A stretch of DNA of 64,000 nt from Diadema setosum (lineage: Eukaryota > Echinodermata > Echinoidea > Diadematoida > Diadematidae). Shown one piece after another: positions 58,609 to 64,000 of this stretch; within the stretch, counting starts at the first letter, position 1, and the number at the start of each line of letters is the position of its first letter. Position numbers and translations under genes: made by a program. A model generated the notes under the pieces. That model was not told the DNA's origin. It saw only the letters and a list, made by a program, of their open reading frames with translations, and did no database searches. Location of the stretch: positions 8,081,144-8,145,143 of the forward strand of contig NC_092706.1 in assembly GCF_964275005.1 (NCBI RefSeq), in the 5' to 3' direction.

Positions 58609-58856
58609 AGCGAGTAACACCACACACTATGTACACTATAGAGGTAGCGTGGGGGAAAACCCAGTATGAACCAGGATTGAGCAGGGAAAGATATGTTTAT
58701 TGTATCAGAGATGAAATTTTATTCTTGTTTTTTTATGTTGTTGTATGTCATGGAAATTCCCCTCAATTATTGCAGTGAGCTGTATTAAGTGCTGTTCATT
58801 AGATATTGCATGTATACTAGCATGCACATAGTGTCCTTGTTCTAGATTTAAAAACC

Positions 58857-58879
58857 AACCAACCAACCAACCAACCAAG
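58857..58879. repeat. (CCAA)n microsatellite
   Basis: Five or more CCAA units. Confidence 0.9.
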
Positions 58880-59430
58880 ATATCTTAAAGGCATAATTAA
58901 GTACCATTTGCAGGTGAAACAAAAACCCAGCATCAGTGCTTTAAAATAGTTCTAAAATGTGAGGTAGGGATAGAAACAATTCCCCTCTGTAAAAATTTGA
59001 ATCTGTAAAATTGATGTTAAGTATTGTTAAATATACAAAATGTGAACAAAAGTTAAATAATAAAAATGTTTCCATACTATTCCCCATCTACAGTTCAGGT
59101 TCACTGAGAAAAATACAGATATCTCCTTATGCTTTATCGCAAAAATTTTAGACGAAAGGATGTTTTGTGGTACAACAGACCTGCACATTATGCATTAAAT
59201 GTCATATCTTGAAAAATTTTTAAATCACTGTTCCCAAAGGTAAACAGGACCATTAAATTTCCAAAGAAAACAAGGCTAGGCCATCATAGTATGTTTCAAC
59301 AAGAATTAAAATGACTTTATGATAACAAAAAAGGGGGTGGCCCTTTCAAGGTCAGCAAATGTTTGAGCTATGATTGTATCTGAATCATGGTAATGACAAT
59401 CATGATTATATCAATAGTGATGCTGATATT

Positions 59431-59990
59431 AAGGACAAGTTCACCTTCATAAACATAAGGATTGAGAGGATGCATACAGCAATATTAGTAGAACACATCA
59501 TTGAAAGTTTGAGGAAAATTGGACAATTGATGCAAAAGTTATAAATTTTTTAAACATTTGTGTTGGAACCGCTGGATGAGGAGACTACTAAGCCTTGTGA
59601 TGTCATATGAGTACAACAGTATAAAGAAAATGTAAAGGAAATTCAACATATTTTCACTTTTTTCGCAAGATAAAAGAGCACTTGACTTGCCTCTTTCTAA
59701 AGGCAATGGGAATAATATTACCCATGACATTATGTCAGTAACGAGTCAAGGGAATGTGTACTTTTTTCAAAAGATGAACTTCTGTGAAATTCTCTTTTAA
59801 TTGTTGTACGCATGTGACATCATACACTGCAGTAGTCTTCTCATCCAGCGGTGACTGCACAAAAACTTAAAAAATTCATAACTCTTGGACGGACTGTCCA
59901 ATTTTCCTCAAACTTTCAATGATGTGTTCTACTAATATTGCTACATTCTCTCAATCCTTAATATGTTAATGAAGGTGAACTTGTCCTTTA
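59431..59990. mobile_element. TTAA-flanked foldback MITE, copy 2
   Basis: The left end AAGGACAAGTTCACCTTCAT is inverted as GAAGGTGAACTTGTCCTTTA at the right end. Arms of roughly 200 bp face each other around an AT-rich centre. TTAA or TTA lies at the borders. Same family as 5175-5742. Confidence 0.85.
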
Positions 59991-61373
59991 ATGATTATGA
60001 GAACTAGGATGATTAGATCGAGTATCAATGCGATTGTTTACTGCTGATAGTAAACATATACGGATGGAAATGTGTGCTTGATTAAATTATCCTAATGTAA
60101 TAAAACCTCACACATATTTCAATACTGGCCTTTTATATAAACTTCCATCTACCGCCAATCTATAAGGCAGTGCCTTAGCTGACTTCAACAAACCTTTAGC
60201 AAAATACAAACCTTCCAAAAAGCATTCTTCACCTTTTTTTTTCCAAATATTTTGCACAAACTGCCGCCATACCAAACCACATGAATTGCAAGTCTGTAAC
60301 CTTTACAGTGTATCTATTCCTTTTTACTCTGCCCCAAAGGGTGACAGGGGCATTACATTTTTGGGTTGTATGTCCATCCTTCTGTCTTGTCTGTCTCAGA
60401 TCTCAGTACAGTGTATTGTGATTTTTGAACCGGAGCTTGATGAATTTTCTTGGGACCTGTCCCAGGCTTGCTGAAAGAGGTGCAATATAAGGATTACAGT
60501 GGAACCTGAATTGGATATCAAATCGTGATATGTGCAGATCATGTATGGCACCATTTCGTCAACAGAGTGACATGGGACAAGGCATGGACAAGATAGGGCA
60601 TTGTAATGCGGTGCTGTTCGGTAGTCACATGCGTATACTACCAAGATGTCCGACTTGCATTATTTGCTGTACAGATAGGAGGGCATGTTGTTGACGCAGG
60701 ATTATTATTATTTTTTTTTTTTCTCACAAGTCTGATGCAGCCAAGGAGGTACTAGGCGAGCATTGTGTTCTGTGGCAAAGTGGTGGTTTGTGGTGTAGCA
60801 CCCATGTCAGATTCACTGCAAGTTAGTACTATACACTCTTGCAAAAAATCATATAAAAGTCAAAGTTTGGTTGATTTTTATAATGAACCATACATGTACA
60901 TCTGTACCGTAGATTCAAAAGAAGAAAAAGAGGAAGAACAAGAGAGAGAAAAAAAACAACAACCAACAACAGCAACAACAGAATAATGATACTGATAGTA
61001 TACATGTAGATTTTTATACCTACTGCTTGCACTGAAACCAATATCAACATACACTGTAGATGAGTCACACTCATACTCATTACCTCAAAGCCTGAATTTG
61101 GGTCTGCTCTTCTTGCTTCCCATTCTATTGGTACAATGTACAGTAGTTGTAATAATGAAAAGGTTCTCGACAAGTGATTCCACAGTGCAAGATGAACTGT
61201 GAACCTCTCGAGTGTTATGCATATTTCATCTTGTGTTGCAATCATTACATGATCCCTACAGTCAGAGTCATTGGATTAGATGTCGACTGTATGCTGAAGA
61301 TGATGCGTAACATACATGATGTTGTTCATTTTTCTGCAAGTAGGGTTCTGTGCCATCTTTATTTTTGCTGCTT
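59991..61373. other. Gene-free stretch
   Basis: Microsatellite patches only (GAAGAAAAAGAGG and CAACAA near 60918-60980; ATT/T run near 60704). No exon is seen. Confidence 0.5.
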
Positions 61374-61725
61374 TTTTGTTTGTTTGATTTCCACCAGAGA
61401 AGATTGCTGGATAGCCCATATTCAGCTGCAATAGCTGGTCTTCCTTGGGGTCCAGTTGGATGTTAGGCGAGACCACTTCACAGGGTTAAACACCACGCTC
61501 TTTGCGTTGACTATTAAGCGGGATCTTTTATGTGCGTGAGTTGTGACTTGCTCTCACACGGGACCTCCATTTTTTGTCCTATCCGAGGGACAGAGCGATT
61601 TGCCTCTTACCAGAGGGGATGGTATGATTACACACAACATTGCTCAGTGGGACTCTGGAATCGAACTGGGGTCCTTTCGATCGTGAGGCAGATGTGTTGC
61701 TGACTGAGCTAACTCACCGCACTAC
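61374..61725 (-). mobile_element. tRNA-derived SINE
   Basis: On the minus strand the head reads GCGGTGAGTTAGCTCAGTCA (box A within 61698-61716), then AGTTCGATTCC (box B, 61657-61667), the internal Pol III promoter of a tRNA gene at normal spacing. A body follows with GGATAGGAC and CATAAAAGATCCCGC, and an A-rich AAAC-containing tail near 61374-61390. A tRNA-like secondary structure is degraded, so this is a retroposon and not a functional tRNA gene. Confidence 0.8.
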
Positions 61726-64000
61726 TGTAAAAACGCTCTCGATCACTGACATCCAAAGGTGTTTCCCTGGGCAGACTGTATAAGAACATACAGTATGTTG
61801 TGCAAGAAGTCAAAAGCTAGCGATACATTGTGGTTTAGGATAATTACAGTGTATGCCCTCCAATTGGACCGCAAGATTAACATTTGTTAAGACAATTGCA
61901 ACTTCAAGATACTCAAGGTACTTCAATCTTTACACACACTGGCAGACTACTTTACAGTTTCAAGTGAGAACAAGTTTATATCAAACTGACTCATCTACAC
62001 TTTAGCTGTCCGTATGGCAAGGACAAACTGCACACACGTATACAATTTTGCACAGGATCTGTAGTTTAGTTTCTGTGCTGAAAGTTTGAAAATGCCATTG
62101 GACTTGGTAGATTAGTTTTGCGTGGAACATTCACCACAACTACTGTGTACTTTGTGTTATCCATAAAAATCATGTTTCATGTCATCCAAAGCAGAATATC
62201 TTTATAAACACCACTGTACTTCCTCTTCTTTTCTTTTGCCTTTTTCCCCTCACAAATATAACATACTCCTTCATTCGCACAAACATTGACAAAAGACTAA
62301 AACCAAAGCAGGATTGTAACAGTTCCTTCAGGGTATGGTGTACTCATATTGTCACCATTTCTGAGAAGGGCACTCTTCTGTATTAAGGGGTCAATTTTGT
62401 GTCATTGGGGTGGGGATTGCCAACTCCTAAATCTACCAGTATGATGGTTTGCTGGTGTCTCTGTCCGGATTCCCCCCCCCCCCCCTTCACCTCTGCACCC
62501 ACATACACCCCATTACCCCCACCCATTGAGCCCAAACAAGGGTTTTACCTTCAAACCTCATTAGGGGGCCATTCTAATGCTAGCTTCTCAATTACACATT
62601 GATTGTTCTACATTCTATGTGCTGCTATTCAGGCAGAATAGGCAAATTACTGTCACATAGTAAATGAGCACATACCTACATGTATCTATCTATTTATCTA
62701 CCTACCTATTTATCTATTGATCTATATCTATTTTATCCGTCTGTGTATGTCTTTCTACCTTTTACATGATGTGTGTGTGCATTTAAACATCTATATAGTA
62801 CTGGTACAATAGGATATCACCTGAAATCTAGAAGGAATAGAAATAGTGTTTCATGTTGCAGAGAGATATATATTCAATGTACATGCACGATGTACAGGTA
62901 GTTCCACTGTACATGTGCATGGGTACATGATGTTCATATCATATCCAAGAGAGAATATCAACATCATTACATGCTTTGAACTGTAGATGTGCAGTGATCA
63001 TACTCGGCACATACATATGCTATGGTGTATGGTAGTGCATGATGGGATATTGCGCAGTTAGGTGTGGTATAATAGGATGGGAGTGCTCTTGAAGTCTTCT
63101 CCTCTACCCCCCCCCCCCCCCACTTTGTAGGACATCCCTGTCTGTGCGTGCAATTCATTTATGTGTGTAAATCATTGTGTGCCCTTGTATGTTTGTGTGT
63201 CTGTGTGTGTCTGTGTGTGTTGTGTGTATGTGTGGTGCACACAAGATGCAATGCACCTTCTCAGCTAGTGGTCAGTGCATGTGATACACACCGACAGAAT
63301 GAGTCCATTTACTGTGTACAAAGCCTCTGCAACAAAGCTTCTGTCTGGCCTGCAGTGCAACTGGCATACAGTGACGGCCATGACATTGACAATCCTTTCT
63401 AGGTGTCGGCACAGGAGCACCAAAAGAGTCCTAAATACCAGTATTGTTCAAGACAGAAGTAGGTCAGAGGAATCATCTACTGTACCAGTTATAGTGCAAA
63501 GGTATAAATTTATTTGATGTGTGATCATAACGATGGTTTTGGATGGCATCTTAATTACAACATCTTGTGGTCTTATAAAAAGAGTGCATGGAACAAAACA
63601 TAATAAGGAACACATCTACACAAAATTAGGACCAGAAGGAAAGCAAGAAGTGTACTGTTAGGGAGAAGAAAAGTTGCATTTGGTGTGCAGTCACAATTTT
63701 TTTTTCTCTCTCTTTAAGTGTCTGTGGTTCCAATTTTATGTGACCCGCTGCAACAAAAGGATCCGAAAGTCGGGGAGGACAATTTTCTGAAAATGACATG
63801 CCATTATTCCCGTACTCTTCCACTTTAATGTCATATATAACACAACTCATAAAAGCACTCGGTTGCGGAGATATTGATGATTGTATTAGCGCATATCGAG
63901 TGGTTTATGAAATCAGCGTTTCGAGAAAACCGCCTTCAAAGTTTTCCTTTCGATGTTATCATGATCAAGGGGAAGCAAGACAGTTGTCACTGTTTGACAA
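61726..64000. other. Gene-free stretch to the window end
   Basis: It holds a C run at 62473-62485, a (CTAT)n-like tract at 62684-62760, a C run at 63108-63121 and a (TG)n-like tract at 63194-63236. Short open frames look incidental. Confidence 0.5.

Noticed and set aside
61650..61725. A functional tRNA gene on the minus strand
   Set aside because: Box A and box B are present, but the acceptor and anticodon stems do not pair well and a SINE body and A-rich tail follow.
1..64000. CRISPR array, prophage or bacterial operon
   Set aside because: The regular repeats at 109-740 have 158-bp units without unique spacers, and coding is intron-split; the DNA is eukaryotic.

Overview
The window looks like a gene-poor, AT-rich stretch of animal nuclear DNA. 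The evidence is GT-AG introns of several kb, dense microsatellites, many long G or C runs, a tRNA-derived SINE and many small palindromic transposon relics. Frequent TAGGCCTA-like words and the kinds of repeat present suggest a marine deuterostome, most likely an echinoderm such as a sea urchin. That is an inference from style; no marker gene identifies the species. Nothing looks bacterial, viral or CRISPR-like.

The best-supported gene is on the + strand at 25963-32917. Five exons join in consistent phase into a 268-residue protein that I do not recognise. It is Ser/Pro/Gln/Arg-rich and probably largely disordered. Its upstream region (about 25600-25960) is GC-rich, with a CCAAT box, a GC box and a near-match to an RFX X-box. 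A long unspliced 3' stretch runs to about 37.1 kb.

A second, tentative gene lies on the - strand. A CpG-rich first exon (18397-18595, possible organelle-targeting N-terminus) is followed by candidate exons at 9430-9528, 8896-8928 and perhaps 7831-7907 that keep a constant intron phase. Weaker + strand candidates lie at 39.1-41.4 kb and 45.5-48.6 kb.

The rest is mostly repeats. From left to right: a 158-bp satellite whose units each carry nuclear-receptor DR1 sites, ending in a GGAC-rich tail and hairpin (1-890); a foldback element with a 9-bp target duplication and a second hairpin nested inside it (1482-1991); a TTAA-type foldback (5175); a TIR element with a 6-bp duplication (8372); a Tigger-like element (10379); a 385-bp ATT array (11632); an array of inverted TTCGTTATTCCGAA units with an 8-bp duplication (21310); a hAT-like MITE (52627); a 600-bp polypurine tract (57056); a second TTAA-type foldback (59431); and a tRNA-SINE (61374). 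Several families recur inside the window.

The most unusual signal is a set of very short (25-39 bp) near-perfect palindromes. Several are flanked by 7-8 bp direct repeats, as if a minimal hairpin had been inserted as a mobile unit.
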